DNA of 64,000 nt from Nocardioides sp. dk884. Its GTDB lineage: Bacteria; Actinomycetota; Actinomycetes; Propionibacteriales; Nocardioidaceae. The DNA lies in contig NZ_CP045649.1 in NCBI RefSeq assembly GCF_009557055.1, positions 3,819,501 through 3,883,500 of the forward strand, written 5' to 3'. The position numbers and the translations under genes were made by a program. This document shows, in pieces, positions 12,052 to 21,524 of this stretch. Numbering within the stretch: position 1 is the stretch's first letter; every line of letters starts with the position of its first letter. The notes under the pieces were generated by a model. That model made no database searches and was not told the DNA's origin. It saw nothing but the letters and a program-made list of their open reading frames with translations.

Positions 12052-15000
12052 ATGTCGAACTCCCCGGCCGTACGCCGCGTGCTGCGCGCGGCGCCCGCTG
12101 CGGCCCTCGTCGGTGGGCTGCTGCCCGCGCTCGCCACCGTCCCCGCCCACGCCATCTCCACCGTCACTACCGACAACGGGGCCGCCTGGACGGTCAACGA
12201 CTCCCGCCGACCCGGCCTGGACACCGGCAGCATCCGCAACATCGCAGGCTCGCGTGCCGAGGGGCTGGGCAGCCTGTTCGTCGAGGTCGTCGGCTCCGAC
12301 GCCCGGATGAACGGGCAGATGATGCGCGGCTTCGGCCTGGTCGGTGACACCAAGCGGGGCTACGTCTCCACCCGCTCGGTGCGCCTGGGCGACGTGCTGG
12401 TCTCGCGGCGCCTCGACCTGGCGAGCACCGACACCGCGTCGTACCTCGACAGCTTCACCAACACCTCCACCGAACCGGTCACGGTGCGGGTCTCCTTCGG
12501 CGGCTCGCTGGGGTACGGCGTGCCCGGCGAGGCCGCGACCGCCGGGACAGTGGTCGCGACCGGTGACGGCGACGACGTGATCGAGGCCGGGGACAGCTTC
12601 GCCGTGGCCACCTCCCCCGACGTGGTATCCGGCAGCCGCACCACCTCCTACCGCCCGACCGGCATCGTGGTCGGCGACGAGGGCGCGGACCGAGTGGGCG
12701 ACCAGCAGAACGACCCCTTCACCGACGACTACCGCGCGAGCGGGTCGGGCGCCAACGACCCCGGCTTCGTCCACGAGCTGACCCTCGAGCCGGGTGAGAC
12801 CCGGTCGCTGGCCCGGCTGCTGCTCACCGGCGCCCCCGGTGACAGCACCGCCATCGTCGAGCGCACCGCGGCGGTCGCCTCCGCTCCCGACCTGTCCTTC
12901 CTCTCCCTCGACGAGCTGTGCACGGTCGCCAACTGGCAGCTCGAGGGGGTCACCTTCGGCGGCGCCGCCTTCGACCCCGCGACCTGCGCCGGCGCCGACC
13001 CGCTGCAGCTCCCCGCGGCGCCGTACGAGCCGACCGTGCGCACGAGCGTCGCCTACGACGTGACCGGCAAGACGGTGGCCGACCTCCGCGCCGCGCTGCG
13101 CTCCGGGGAGGTGACCTCGGTCGAGCTGACCCAGGCCTACCTGGACCGGATCGCGGCGTACGACCAGACCCAGCTGGGCTTCAAGGCGTTCATCTCGGTG
13201 GACGACGACGCTCTGGAGCAGGCGGCGGCGGCCGACGCGCGCCGCGCGGCCGGCGAGGACGGCGACCTGCTCGGCATCCCGATCGCGGTCAAGGACCTCT
13301 ACGACGTCGAGGGCCAGCCCAACACCGGCGGCGTGATGTCGCTGAAGGACTGGGAGCCGGAGTCGGACGCCTGGCAGATCGCCAAGCTGCGCGAGGCCGG
13401 GGCGGTGTTCCTCGGCAAGACCAACCTCAGCGAGTTCGCCAACTCCGGGTCGTGGAGCGAGAGCGGCTTCATGCAGACCTGGAACGGGCTCTACCCCTCC
13501 AAGAGCTCCTTCGGCTCCAGCGGCGGCTCGGCCACGGCCGTCGCCGCCGAGCTCGCGCCGATCGCGCTGGGCACCCAGACCGGCGTGTCGCTCTACGCGC
13601 CCAGCACCGGCGCGAGCCTCACGACGTTCCGCGGAACCGACGGCCTCACCAGCACCGAGGGCGTGATGCCCCTGACCTGGGCCCAGGACTACGCCGGCGC
13701 GATGGGGCAGAGCGTCGAGGACGTCGCCTCCGTGCTCGACGCCACCGCGACCCGGGCCACCGGCAACAACCCCGAGGACATCCTCACCACCCGGGTGGAC
13801 AACCAGCTGCGCCCGGAGAGCTTCACCGACGCCCTCGACGCGGACGCGCTGCGCGGCAAGAAGATCGGCTACAACCCCGCGTCGTTCGTCTCCCAGCTCG
13901 TCAGCGACAACACCAACGGCGCCGAGGCGCTCGCCGCCGCGCGCACGGTGCTGGAGGCCGCGGGCGCCGAGCTCGTCGAGATCTCCGGCAACCCGACCAA
14001 CCCCCCGGCCTCGATCAGCGGCAACGCCGGCGCCGAGGGCTGGGAGCGCTACATCGCCTCCGAGCCGGGCTTCCCGCTGCGCACGCCGGCGGAGGTCTGG
14101 GCCAACCTGGGCAACCTGCCCTACAACGTGTCGGACCGCAACGTGTCCGGCATGGACGAGGAGAACACCGAGCGGTTCCTGACCCGGCGCGACGGCTACA
14201 AGGCCAGCGCGAGCGCGTGGATGGACTCCTTCGGCGTCGACGCCGTGGTCTACCCCGGCTTCATCAGCGCGATCGGCAACAACGACGCGACCAGCGCCGC
14301 GCTCAGCTCCGACCGCGCCTCCGGGGTGCTGACCTCCAACGTCGGCCTGCCGACCGCGATCGTGCCGATCGGCGTCGACTCCGAGGGCTACTCCAACTCC
14401 CTGCAGATCATGGGCCGCGCCTGGTCCGACGCCGACGTGCTGGCGATGGGCTACGCCGCCGAGCAGGTCGCGGACGCCCGGCTGCGCACGTCGTACGCCC
14501 CGGCGCTGGAGCACACCGGACCGGCCGAGTCGGTGGTCTCGGTGCAGCTGCGCAAGACCGCCGTCGGCGCCGGCACCGCCCCGCGCGCGACGGTCACCGT
14601 CGAGAGCTCGGCCGCGGTCACCGGCACGGTCGCCGTCGAGATCGACGGACGCACGGTGAAGGCCACCCTCGCCCGAGGGACCGCCACCGTGGCGCTGCCG
14701 AAGAACCTCTCCGTCGGCACCCACCTGGTCACGGCCCGGTACGCCGGCACCTCCCGCGCCGCGGCCGGTGAGGCCACCGCGACGCTGAAGGTCACCCGCG
14801 CCAAGGCCCGGCTGGCCCTCACCCCGAAGGCCACGGGGGCGGTGAAGCCCGGCACCCGGGCCCGCCTCGCGGTGGCGGTCACCACCGCCCCGAAGGCCAC
14901 CGGCACCGTCACCGCCAGGATCGCCGGCAAGGTCGTCGCCGTCGCCGAGGTGCGCGCGAAGGGCACGGCGACGATCGTCCTGCCCGCGCTCACGAAGACC

Positions 15001-15081
15001 AGCCGGGTCGTCGTGCGCTACTCCGGCAACGCCTCGGTCGACGCGGTGACCAAGAAGGTGAAGATCACCGTCCGCCGCTGA
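12052..15081 (+). CDS. Secreted amidase-signature enzyme with Ig-like repeats
   Basis: A 1009-residue exported hydrolase. The ATG at 12052 follows GGAAAGGAAG and starts a clear signal peptide (RRVLRAAPAAALVGGLL, cleavage near AHA-IS). Residues about 30-330 form a beta-rich domain I do not recognise. The amidase-signature domain (about 335-800) has the triad: Lys in IAVKDLYD, cis-Ser in FGSSGGSA, and nucleophile Ser in GTQTGVSLYAP, where most relatives have GTDTGGS. The last 190 residues are two Ig-like repeats (about 820-1005) ending at the stop, probably for wall or surface binding. Such enzymes split C-N bonds in amides or peptides. Substrate unknown; the N-terminal domain is unusual. Confidence 0.88.
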   Translation: MSNSPAVRRVLRAAPAAALVGGLLPALATVPAHAISTVTTDNGAAWTVNDSRRPGLDTGSIRNIAGSRAEGLGSLFVEVVGSDARMNGQMMRGFGLVGDTKRGYVSTRSVRLGDVLVSRRLDLASTDTASYLDSFTNTSTEPVTVRVSFGGSLGYGVPGEAATAGTVVATGDGDDVIEAGDSFAVATSPDVVSGSRTTSYRPTGIVVGDEGADRVGDQQNDPFTDDYRASGSGANDPGFVHELTLEPGETRSLARLLLTGAPGDSTAIVERTAAVASAPDLSFLSLDELCTVANWQLEGVTFGGAAFDPATCAGADPLQLPAAPYEPTVRTSVAYDVTGKTVADLRAALRSGEVTSVELTQAYLDRIAAYDQTQLGFKAFISVDDDALEQAAAADARRAAGEDGDLLGIPIAVKDLYDVEGQPNTGGVMSLKDWEPESDAWQIAKLREAGAVFLGKTNLSEFANSGSWSESGFMQTWNGLYPSKSSFGSSGGSATAVAAELAPIALGTQTGVSLYAPSTGASLTTFRGTDGLTSTEGVMPLTWAQDYAGAMGQSVEDVASVLDATATRATGNNPEDILTTRVDNQLRPESFTDALDADALRGKKIGYNPASFVSQLVSDNTNGAEALAAARTVLEAAGAELVEISGNPTNPPASISGNAGAEGWERYIASEPGFPLRTPAEVWANLGNLPYNVSDRNVSGMDEENTERFLTRRDGYKASASAWMDSFGVDAVVYPGFISAIGNNDATSAALSSDRASGVLTSNVGLPTAIVPIGVDSEGYSNSLQIMGRAWSDADVLAMGYAAEQVADARLRTSYAPALEHTGPAESVVSVQLRKTAVGAGTAPRATVTVESSAAVTGTVAVEIDGRTVKATLARGTATVALPKNLSVGTHLVTARYAGTSRAAAGEATATLKVTRAKARLALTPKATGAVKPGTRARLAVAVTTAPKATGTVTARIAGKVVAVAEVRAKGTATIVLPALTKTSRVVVRYSGNASVDAVTKKVKITVRR

Positions 15082-15125
15082 GCGCTCGGGTGGGTTGGCC
15101 AGGTGGGTTGGCCCGGCCACGCGGG

Positions 15126-15183
15126 TAGTCCGCCACACCAGTGTCGTGAATCGCCCGATCTACGACACCTGTGTGGCGGACTA
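15126..15183. terminator. Very long hairpin between convergent genes
   Basis: Two 28-nt arms with only four mismatches, arranged as two 2x2 internal loops, meet at a 2-nt centre (outer arm tagtccgccacacc). It lies between the amidase and the M14 peptidase, which converge on it, so a bidirectional terminator is the simplest reading. A tandem ggttggc(c/cc) motif precedes it at about 15090-15113. The length is unusual, so a mobile palindromic repeat is the alternative. Confidence 0.65.
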
Positions 15184-15212
15184 CCTCGAGAGCACCGCCG
15201 AGACAAGGACCC

Positions 15213-18200
15213 TCAGCGCAGCCCCACCGACCCGAACGCCCGGCGCAGGAGCGCGGCCTGCTCGGAGACGGAGGCGACCTGCTCCACGCCGAACCCGAGG
15301 AGCACGGTGTCGCGGGTGCGCACCGCCGGGGAGAACAGCTCCTGGGAGCGGGTGAACTGCCCGGTGCCGGGCGAGCTGCCGGCCGGCGGGTCCGCGATCG
15401 TCCACGGCCCGAGCCCGGTCTCGAAGCCCTCACGCTCCACGACCGTGCCGCCCACGCTCAGGCGGGTGTCGTCGATGAACAGCCCGGTGCCGCCGGTCCC
15501 CGGGTCGGTGACGTAGGAGATCGACACCTCCACCTGCGACCCGGCGTACGCCGAGAGGTCGAACGACGCGTCCTGCCACGCGTCCCCGCCGCCGGCCGCG
15601 GAGTCCCCGGTCATGGAGTTCCACTCCCCGGTGGTGCCGGTCGGGGTGCAGGGGTCGCCGGGCGTCAGGTAGTGCTGCAGGAACGGGTGCGTCTCGAGGA
15701 AGAACCCGGCCTCGCACTCGGTCGGGACCGTGGTGCTGGTCAGTCCCCCGGCCTCCGGCAGCGTCGTCCAGTCGTCCTGGCCGGCCGTGCGCGCCTCGAC
15801 GATCACGTGGTCGTAGCCCTCCTCGACGTCGAAGGACAGCCGCGCCTGCAGCGTCGGCGCGTCACCCGCGCCGACCCCGGTGAGGTCCACCTGGCGGGTC
15901 AGGCGCATGTAGGAGTCGTCCACGTGGAGCCCGCCGACGTACCACTCGCCCTCGACCGGGTCGACCCGGCCGGGAGGCGTGCCGGTGTAGGTGCCGGCGG
16001 TGGTGCTCGCGAACTGGGGGAAGTCCTCCACCGGCAGCACCGAGCTGGTGGCGGTGAAGACGCCCGCCTCGTCGAGCGGGTTCGCCGCGAGCGCGGGACC
16101 GCCGAACTCAGCGGTCACCCCCTCGAGCGGACCGGACCCGGCGAACCCGGTGGGATTCTCGGTGGTGCTCCGGGTGTAGCGCCCGAGGTAGTACTGCGCG
16201 AAGTCGTCGGCGAGCAGCAGGCAGTCCCCGCGCGGGTCGTCGGTGACCTGGCACGGCGCGGTCGGGTCGCCGTTCAGGCCGTAGTAGATGCCGCCGAGGG
16301 CGTCGCCGATCGACCCGTAGTAGGTGGCGGTCTCCCCGGTGTCGACGAGCTTGCCGCCCTCGTTGAGGAAGTCGCGCACGGCGAGGGTGAGGTACTGCTC
16401 GCGCTCGGCGACCGAGGCGTCGGGCAGGTCACCGAAGTAGGTCTCGGTGATCTCGTCCTCGGGGTCCTGGGTGAGCCGGTTGTCGCCCTGGTACCAGACC
16501 GCCCCGCGGAAGTGGCTCAGCACGCCGAGGTGGTGCGGCACGCCCTGGCGCGAGACGTCCCACACCGAGGCGCCGATCCCGGCACGCCGCAGCGCGCGGA
16601 CGTAGGCCTCGGCGTACTTCGGCTCGGTCAGCGGCGGGTCGTACGTCGGGTTGACGCCGTTGTAGTCCTCACCGGCGATCACCACGACCTTGTCGCGGGT
16701 GTCCTGGGCCAGGCGGTAGGTGAAGGACCGGCTGGTGGTCCGCTTGCCGTGCTTGCCCCCGGCCTTGCCCTTGGCGCCGTGGCCCCTGCCGGGCCGGTAG
16801 GCCTCGAACCACACGCGGACCCGGTCACCGGGGCGGGCGCCGCGGACCTGGCCGCGGAACTCGCCGTAGTAGGTGGTGCCCTCGTCGCCGTACCGCTCGC
16901 CGCCGCGCCACAGCCGGGTGCCGGTGGTCTGCGGGCGCCGTCCGTTGATCGAGTAGCGCAGCACCAGCCCGCGCAGCTCGCGCCGGGCCAGGACCGCCAC
17001 GGTCTGCGGGTCGCCGTAGGAGACCTCGAAGCTGTCCACCTCGAAGTCCGGGGCGCGCCGCCCGACCGGGGAGACCGGGTGGTCCGGGTCGTCCGCGGAG
17101 TCCGCGACGGCCAGGGCGAAGGGCAGGTTCTTCTCGAACTCCGCCTGCACGAGCGCCTCGGAGTCGGGGAAGTTGAAGACGCTCTGGCAGTCCTCGGCCT
17201 CGAAGGCGTCGTCGGGGTCGGCCTCGCTCGCGGTCTGACAGGTCGCCATCTCCGGGGTGTAGGCGAGCGTGTCGTAGGTGTTGTGCGCGTGCTCGGTGGT
17301 CTCGCCGTTGGTGGTGTAGAGCTCGGCGGACTGGTCGGGGTCGTAGCCCGGGATCGCCGAGTCCTCGTCGTCACCGGCCTGGGCCTCGAAGATCAGGTCG
17401 TCGGGCGAGCGGGTCGCGACCTGCCAGCCGACGCCGTACAGCAGCAGCTCGGCCGCGGAGTGGTAGTTGACCTGGAACTCGAAGCCGACGCGCCGCATCA
17501 GCCCGTCCATCGCCCGGGTCTCCGGCTCGGAGGCCGGGGCGGCGCCGCGGTAGGTCTGGCTGCCGTACGACGGGGAGGAGCCTTCGTTGTCGTAGCCCCA
17601 CCGGGTGGGGAAGTTGCGGTTGAGGTCGACTCCGTCGATGCCGGTGATCTGGCCGTCGCCGTTGTTGTCGCGCAGGTTCTTGCGCCACAGCCGGTTGCCC
17701 TCGGTGAAGGTGTAGTCGTAGCCGTCCGGGTTGGCCACCGGCACGAACCACAGCTCGGTGCCGCGCAGCAGCCGACGGATCTCGGGGTCAGCGGCGTAGC
17801 CCTCCACGACGTGGTGCAGCAGGCGCAGGTTCATCTCCGGGGTGATCCACTCCCGCGCGTGCTGGGCGGCGGAGTAGAGCACCGCCGGGCGGGAGCCGTC
17901 GCGGACCTGGCGCGCGCCGCGGGTCACCTTGATCGCGTAGAGCGGCTGGCCCTGGATCGTGGTGCCGATCGAGACCAGCTTGGTCAGCGAGGGGTGGTCC
18001 TGGGCGACCTGGCGCAGCTCGTCGCGGATGCCGCCGGGCTCGGAGTAGGAGCGGAACACGGTCGGCTCGGCGGCCTCGGCCAGCAGCCGGGAGACCGGCT
18101 CGCCGTCGACGCGCTTCTCGGCCAGCGGCACGCCCTGGGCGACCAGCTTGGCGGCCTCCGCCTCGCTCATCACGACCTCGACGCCGAGCTTGCCGCGCGC

Positions 18201-18419
18201 GCTGCTCTCGCCGGTGGTGGTGAAGTCCTCGCGGTCGTAGCCGGCCCGGCGCAGGTCACCGACCTGGCTCAGGGTCAACTCGCCGACGTACACGCTCGGC
18301 CCGGCAGGGTCGTCGGGTGGCGCGGCGCCGGCGGTGCTCGGGCCGGCGAACGCCGCCGCGAAGCCTGCCGTCAGAGCCAGGGAGGTGAGCAGAGAGACGG
18401 GGGTGTGTCGACGGCGCAT
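15213..18419 (-). CDS. Secreted M14-family zinc carboxypeptidase, multidomain
   Basis: A 1068-residue exported metallopeptidase. ATG at 18419 has GGAGG with a 7-nt spacer and a signal peptide ending near AGAAPP. The M14 domain (about 120-480) has zinc ligands His187 and Glu190 (AQHAREW) and His320 (QVNYHS), substrate residues in VDLNRNFPTRWG and the catalytic Glu390 (YTPEM). A Gly/Lys-rich basic patch (KGKAGGKHGKR) precedes a second large region resembling a glutamine-amidotransferase-like fold. The last 250 residues are a beta-sandwich with two Cys pairs, like domains in immune-inhibitor-A-type proteases. It should remove C-terminal amino acids from peptides outside the cell. It is convergent with the amidase and divergent from a lipoprotein gene. 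Confidence 0.9.
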   Translation of the reverse strand: MRRRHTPVSLLTSLALTAGFAAAFAGPSTAGAAPPDDPAGPSVYVGELTLSQVGDLRRAGYDREDFTTTGESSARGKLGVEVVMSEAEAAKLVAQGVPLAEKRVDGEPVSRLLAEAAEPTVFRSYSEPGGIRDELRQVAQDHPSLTKLVSIGTTIQGQPLYAIKVTRGARQVRDGSRPAVLYSAAQHAREWITPEMNLRLLHHVVEGYAADPEIRRLLRGTELWFVPVANPDGYDYTFTEGNRLWRKNLRDNNGDGQITGIDGVDLNRNFPTRWGYDNEGSSPSYGSQTYRGAAPASEPETRAMDGLMRRVGFEFQVNYHSAAELLLYGVGWQVATRSPDDLIFEAQAGDDEDSAIPGYDPDQSAELYTTNGETTEHAHNTYDTLAYTPEMATCQTASEADPDDAFEAEDCQSVFNFPDSEALVQAEFEKNLPFALAVADSADDPDHPVSPVGRRAPDFEVDSFEVSYGDPQTVAVLARRELRGLVLRYSINGRRPQTTGTRLWRGGERYGDEGTTYYGEFRGQVRGARPGDRVRVWFEAYRPGRGHGAKGKAGGKHGKRTTSRSFTYRLAQDTRDKVVVIAGEDYNGVNPTYDPPLTEPKYAEAYVRALRRAGIGASVWDVSRQGVPHHLGVLSHFRGAVWYQGDNRLTQDPEDEITETYFGDLPDASVAEREQYLTLAVRDFLNEGGKLVDTGETATYYGSIGDALGGIYYGLNGDPTAPCQVTDDPRGDCLLLADDFAQYYLGRYTRSTTENPTGFAGSGPLEGVTAEFGGPALAANPLDEAGVFTATSSVLPVEDFPQFASTTAGTYTGTPPGRVDPVEGEWYVGGLHVDDSYMRLTRQVDLTGVGAGDAPTLQARLSFDVEEGYDHVIVEARTAGQDDWTTLPEAGGLTSTTVPTECEAGFFLETHPFLQHYLTPGDPCTPTGTTGEWNSMTGDSAAGGGDAWQDASFDLSAYAGSQVEVSISYVTDPGTGGTGLFIDDTRLSVGGTVVEREGFETGLGPWTIADPPAGSSPGTGQFTRSQELFSPAVRTRDTVLLGFGVEQVASVSEQAALLRRAFGSVGLR

Positions 18420-18580
18420 GGGGGGAGCCTCCGGATCCGCGCGCCCCCGGAGGGCGCGACGCTTCCCACATGGCACGCCCGGGCCGCGGGTGGTGTCATC
18501 AACAAAGTTGGGGATGGCGTGCGGGTGGACCAGACGACGTGGACCCGGCCACCCCGGGTTCGCTTGAATCGCTCCCCTGG

Positions 18581-18620
18581 CCGGTCCTGTCCGGTCCTGC
18601 CTGGTCCTGCCTGGTCCTCG
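18581..18620. repeat. Four tandem copies of a 10-bp unit
   Basis: Units ccggtcctgt, ccggtcctgc, ctggtcctgc and ctggtcctcg stand in exact 10-bp register just before the ribosome binding site (GAGGAG at about 18620) of the lipoprotein gene. A 10-bp period equals about one helical turn, so the copies face the same side of the DNA. Confidence 0.85.
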
Positions 18621-18629
18621 AGGAGTCCC

Positions 18630-19367
18630 ATGCTGCGCACCGCCACTGCCGGCCTCTGCCTCGTCGCGGTCCTCAGCCTGTCGGGCTGCCTCGACCCCGC
18701 CGTCGCTCCCGTGGCCAGGCTCGGCGCGCCGGACCGCGACGACGCGACGGCGGCCGCGACCCCCGTGCAGGACGCCGCGGCCACGCGGGCGGAGCCCGAG
18801 GGGCTGGTGCTGCGCTCGATCTCCGTGCACGGCTCCGGGGCGCCCGCACCTGCGGGGCGCGCAGCCCGGCGGGAGTTCGCCAGCCACACCGCCCGGCTCG
18901 CCCGGGAGTTCCGCGCCGTCTGGGTCGGCGCGGGTGTCCCCGGCACGGTGCCCGGCCACGACTTCTACGTCACGGTCACCGACGACCCCGCCCCCGAGCT
19001 GCTCGAGCGGCTCGCGCGGCTCCCGGTGGAGGTGGAGGTGCTCTCCGGGGACCTGCTCACCCGCCGGCAGTACGCCGCCCTCGCCGACGACGTGCGGCGC
19101 GCCCTGGTCGAGGCCGGGGCCCCGGAGGACACCGTCGTCGGCGCCTCGCCACTGGGTGACGCGCTCGCGGTGCACGCCCCGGTGGACCTCGCGGACCTGG
19201 AGCCGATCGCCACCGCGCTCACCCGGGTGGCCGCCGACCTCGACGCCCGCGTCGCCCCGGGCCGGCTCGCGGCGCTGCGCGGCGCCGTACCGATCCGGCT
19301 CTATGCGCGGTCGGCCGACGGGGAGACCGTGCCCGCGGGTGGCATCCCGGCGGATCGGATCTCCTAG
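18630..19367 (+). CDS. Putative lipoprotein, unknown function
   Basis: A 245-residue protein from the ATG at 18630, preceded by GAGGAGTCCC. The N-terminus is a lipoprotein signal with lipobox LSGC (Cys near residue 19), so it should be anchored outside the membrane. The mature part starts with an Ala/Asp-rich linker, followed by a mixed alpha-beta region containing GHDFYVTVTDDPAPELLERL. No catalytic motif is visible. It is divergent from the M14 peptidase, about 210 bp away, with four 10-bp repeats in between. I do not recognise the family. Confidence 0.78.
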   Translation: MLRTATAGLCLVAVLSLSGCLDPAVAPVARLGAPDRDDATAAATPVQDAAATRAEPEGLVLRSISVHGSGAPAPAGRAARREFASHTARLAREFRAVWVGAGVPGTVPGHDFYVTVTDDPAPELLERLARLPVEVEVLSGDLLTRRQYAALADDVRRALVEAGAPEDTVVGASPLGDALAVHAPVDLADLEPIATALTRVAADLDARVAPGRLAALRGAVPIRLYARSADGETVPAGGIPADRIS

Positions 19368-19441
19368 CCCCTGCGAGCGAGCCAGGAGCTCCGCGGCTAC
19401 GAATCATCGGTGTGCCCACCCCGCCGAGACGGAGGCTCCCG

Positions 19442-19744
19442 ATGAGCATCCCGCGCTGGATCCGTCAGGTCGTGGCGCCGCCGTACCCGTCCCCGCACCA
19501 GCCCGGGGTCCGCGCCGCGATCAGCACGACCGGCCTGCTCACCGCCCTGCTGACCTGCGGGCACTGCCACACCACCCTCCGGGCCGACGCCGCAGCCGAG
19601 ACCGTCCGGGACGAGGACACCTTCCGGACCCGGCCGATGCGGGTCACCGACGGCCCCCGGTCCTGGCTGCTGGAGTGGCGCTGCCCGGCCTGCGACATTC
19701 CCAGCCACACCACCTTGCCGATGGTGAGCCCGAGCGGGCCCTAG
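19442..19744 (+). CDS. Small zinc-ribbon-like protein
   Basis: A 100-residue protein from the ATG at 19442 with GGAGG six nt upstream. Two Cys-x2-Cys knuckles, CGHC (residues 40-43) and CPAC (82-85), could bind one zinc ion as a zinc ribbon. A hydrophobic stretch before the first knuckle (ISTTGLLTALLTC) is too short and too polar to be a confident membrane segment. It might act in nucleic-acid or protein binding, but nothing more specific can be supported. An upstream ATG at 19412 in the same frame is less well placed. Confidence 0.68.
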   Translation: MSIPRWIRQVVAPPYPSPHQPGVRAAISTTGLLTALLTCGHCHTTLRADAAAETVRDEDTFRTRPMRVTDGPRSWLLEWRCPACDIPSHTTLPMVSPSGP

Positions 19745-19885
19745 CAAGGCTCGCCGGGTCGAGAAGTACGCCGGGTGCCGGGGTGTCTGCGACGATACCG
19801 ACGCGCCCCGCGCGGGCGTCGCGACCGAGCACCGTGCATGCCCAACGGTCAAGGTCCTGTTGAGCTGGCACGAGAGGTCCACGAC

Positions 19886-21460
19886 GTGAAGCTGTCCCGT
19901 CCTCACCTGGGCGCCCTCTCCGCGCTCGCGGCGCTCACGGTCACCGCGGTCTCCGGGTACTCCCCCGTCCCCAGCGAGGCCGAGCCCGCCCCCTCGGCCA
20001 CGGTCCCCGGGGTGGTGTCCCCGGCGACGCCGGGCACCGGCAAGCAGAAGCCGGTCCGGGTGGCGCCGGCGAAGAAGCGGCCCAACGTCTTGATGATCAC
20101 CGTCGACGACATGAGCATCGACGACCTGCGCAGCATGCCCCGGGTGGCCCAGGCCCTGGCCGCGAAGGGCGCGACCATGACCAACACGATCGCCCCGACG
20201 CCGATCTGCGCGCCGTCCCGGGCCAGCATGCTCACCGGCCAGTACGCCCACAACCACGGCACGCTCGGCGTGAAGGGCGACCACGGCGGGTTCCGGACGC
20301 TCGAGGACACCGACACGCTTCCGGTGTGGCTGCGCCGTGCCGGCTACGACACGATGTTCGTCGGCAAGTACCTCAACGGGTACGGCGAGGGCGGCCGCAA
20401 GGCGCGCAAGTACGTGCCGCCGGGCTGGACCGACTGGCGCGGGAGCGTCGACCCCACGACGTACCGGTTCTTCAGCACCAAGCTGAACATCAACGGCCAA
20501 GTCCGCCGCTACCAGCGCTACAACACCGACCTGTTCGCCGCCCAGACCACCGACATGCTGCGCGCGCGGGAGCGCCGCGACAAGCCGTGGTACCTGTGGG
20601 TGAACTACGTGGCGCCGCACAACGGCGGTCCCCGCGACGCGGACGACCCGCTGTCCACCCATCCGGGCCATCCGCGGCAGATCGCCACGACCGTGCCGGC
20701 CCCGCGGCACCGTGACCTGTTCGACGGCGTCGAGATGCCGGCCAAGCCGAGCCGGTGGGAGGCCGACACCTCCGACAAGGTCGCCGACGGCACCGGGCGG
20801 GACTGGAACCCCACCAGCCGCAGCCTGCTCACCGAGGCCTGGCAGCAGCGCCAGGAGTCGCTGCGCGCGATCGACGAGGCGGTCGGCAAGCACGTGCGGG
20901 TGCTGCGCAGGACCGGTCAGCTGCGCCGGACCGTCATCATCTTCTCCTCCGACAACGGCTACCTGATGGGCGAGCACAACCTGACCGGGAAGCTGCGGCA
21001 CTACCGCGAGTCCCTCCAGGTGCCGACCATCGTGCGCGGCCCGGGGGTGGTGCGTGGCGCCGCGGTCTCGACCCTGGTCTCGACCGCCGACTGGCCGGTC
21101 ACGATCGCCGCGCTCGCCCGGGCGACGCCGGTGAAGCGGGTCCTCGACGGCGTCGACGTGTCGCGTTACTGGGGCAGCACCCGGGCGGTGCCCCGCGTCG
21201 TACCGATCGAGGCGTACTCCGAGGACAGCGGCACCCAGCGGACCTACTCCGGCGTGCGGTACGCGGACCGCTACACCTACGTCGCCCTCGATGCGGGCGA
21301 GGAGCTCTACGACCTCCGCGCCGATCCCTACGAGCTCGAGAACGTCGCCGAGGACCCCGAGTACGCCGCGGTCCTGGACCGCGTGCGCGCGTGGGACGCG
21401 AAGTTCCGTGACTGCCGGGGCGCCACCTGCCCGGTCACCCCAATCCGGTACGACGGCTGA
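19886..21460 (+). CDS. Secreted sulfatase, arylsulfatase family
   Basis: A 524-residue exported sulfatase from a GTG at 19886 (GAGAGG eight nt upstream), which places the signal peptide (HLGALSALAALTVTAVSGYS) at the N-terminus; an ATG at 19838 would add 16 residues. The Cys to be turned into formylglycine lies in ICAPSRASMLTGQYAHNHG, the classic CxPSR signature. The metal-binding Asp pair is in LMITVDDMSIDD and the second metal site in FSSDNGYLMGEH. It hydrolyses sulfate esters, probably on polysaccharides or other polymers outside the cell. No sulfatase-maturing enzyme is encoded nearby. Length is normal for the family. Confidence 0.9.
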   Translation: MKLSRPHLGALSALAALTVTAVSGYSPVPSEAEPAPSATVPGVVSPATPGTGKQKPVRVAPAKKRPNVLMITVDDMSIDDLRSMPRVAQALAAKGATMTNTIAPTPICAPSRASMLTGQYAHNHGTLGVKGDHGGFRTLEDTDTLPVWLRRAGYDTMFVGKYLNGYGEGGRKARKYVPPGWTDWRGSVDPTTYRFFSTKLNINGQVRRYQRYNTDLFAAQTTDMLRARERRDKPWYLWVNYVAPHNGGPRDADDPLSTHPGHPRQIATTVPAPRHRDLFDGVEMPAKPSRWEADTSDKVADGTGRDWNPTSRSLLTEAWQQRQESLRAIDEAVGKHVRVLRRTGQLRRTVIIFSSDNGYLMGEHNLTGKLRHYRESLQVPTIVRGPGVVRGAAVSTLVSTADWPVTIAALARATPVKRVLDGVDVSRYWGSTRAVPRVVPIEAYSEDSGTQRTYSGVRYADRYTYVALDAGEELYDLRADPYELENVAEDPEYAAVLDRVRAWDAKFRDCRGATCPVTPIRYDG

Positions 21461-21524
21461 CCGCTCCCGCCTGAACCCCTCGCGGTCCGGTGCCGGAAAC
21501 GCCTCCCGGGGTGACACTGGGTGG

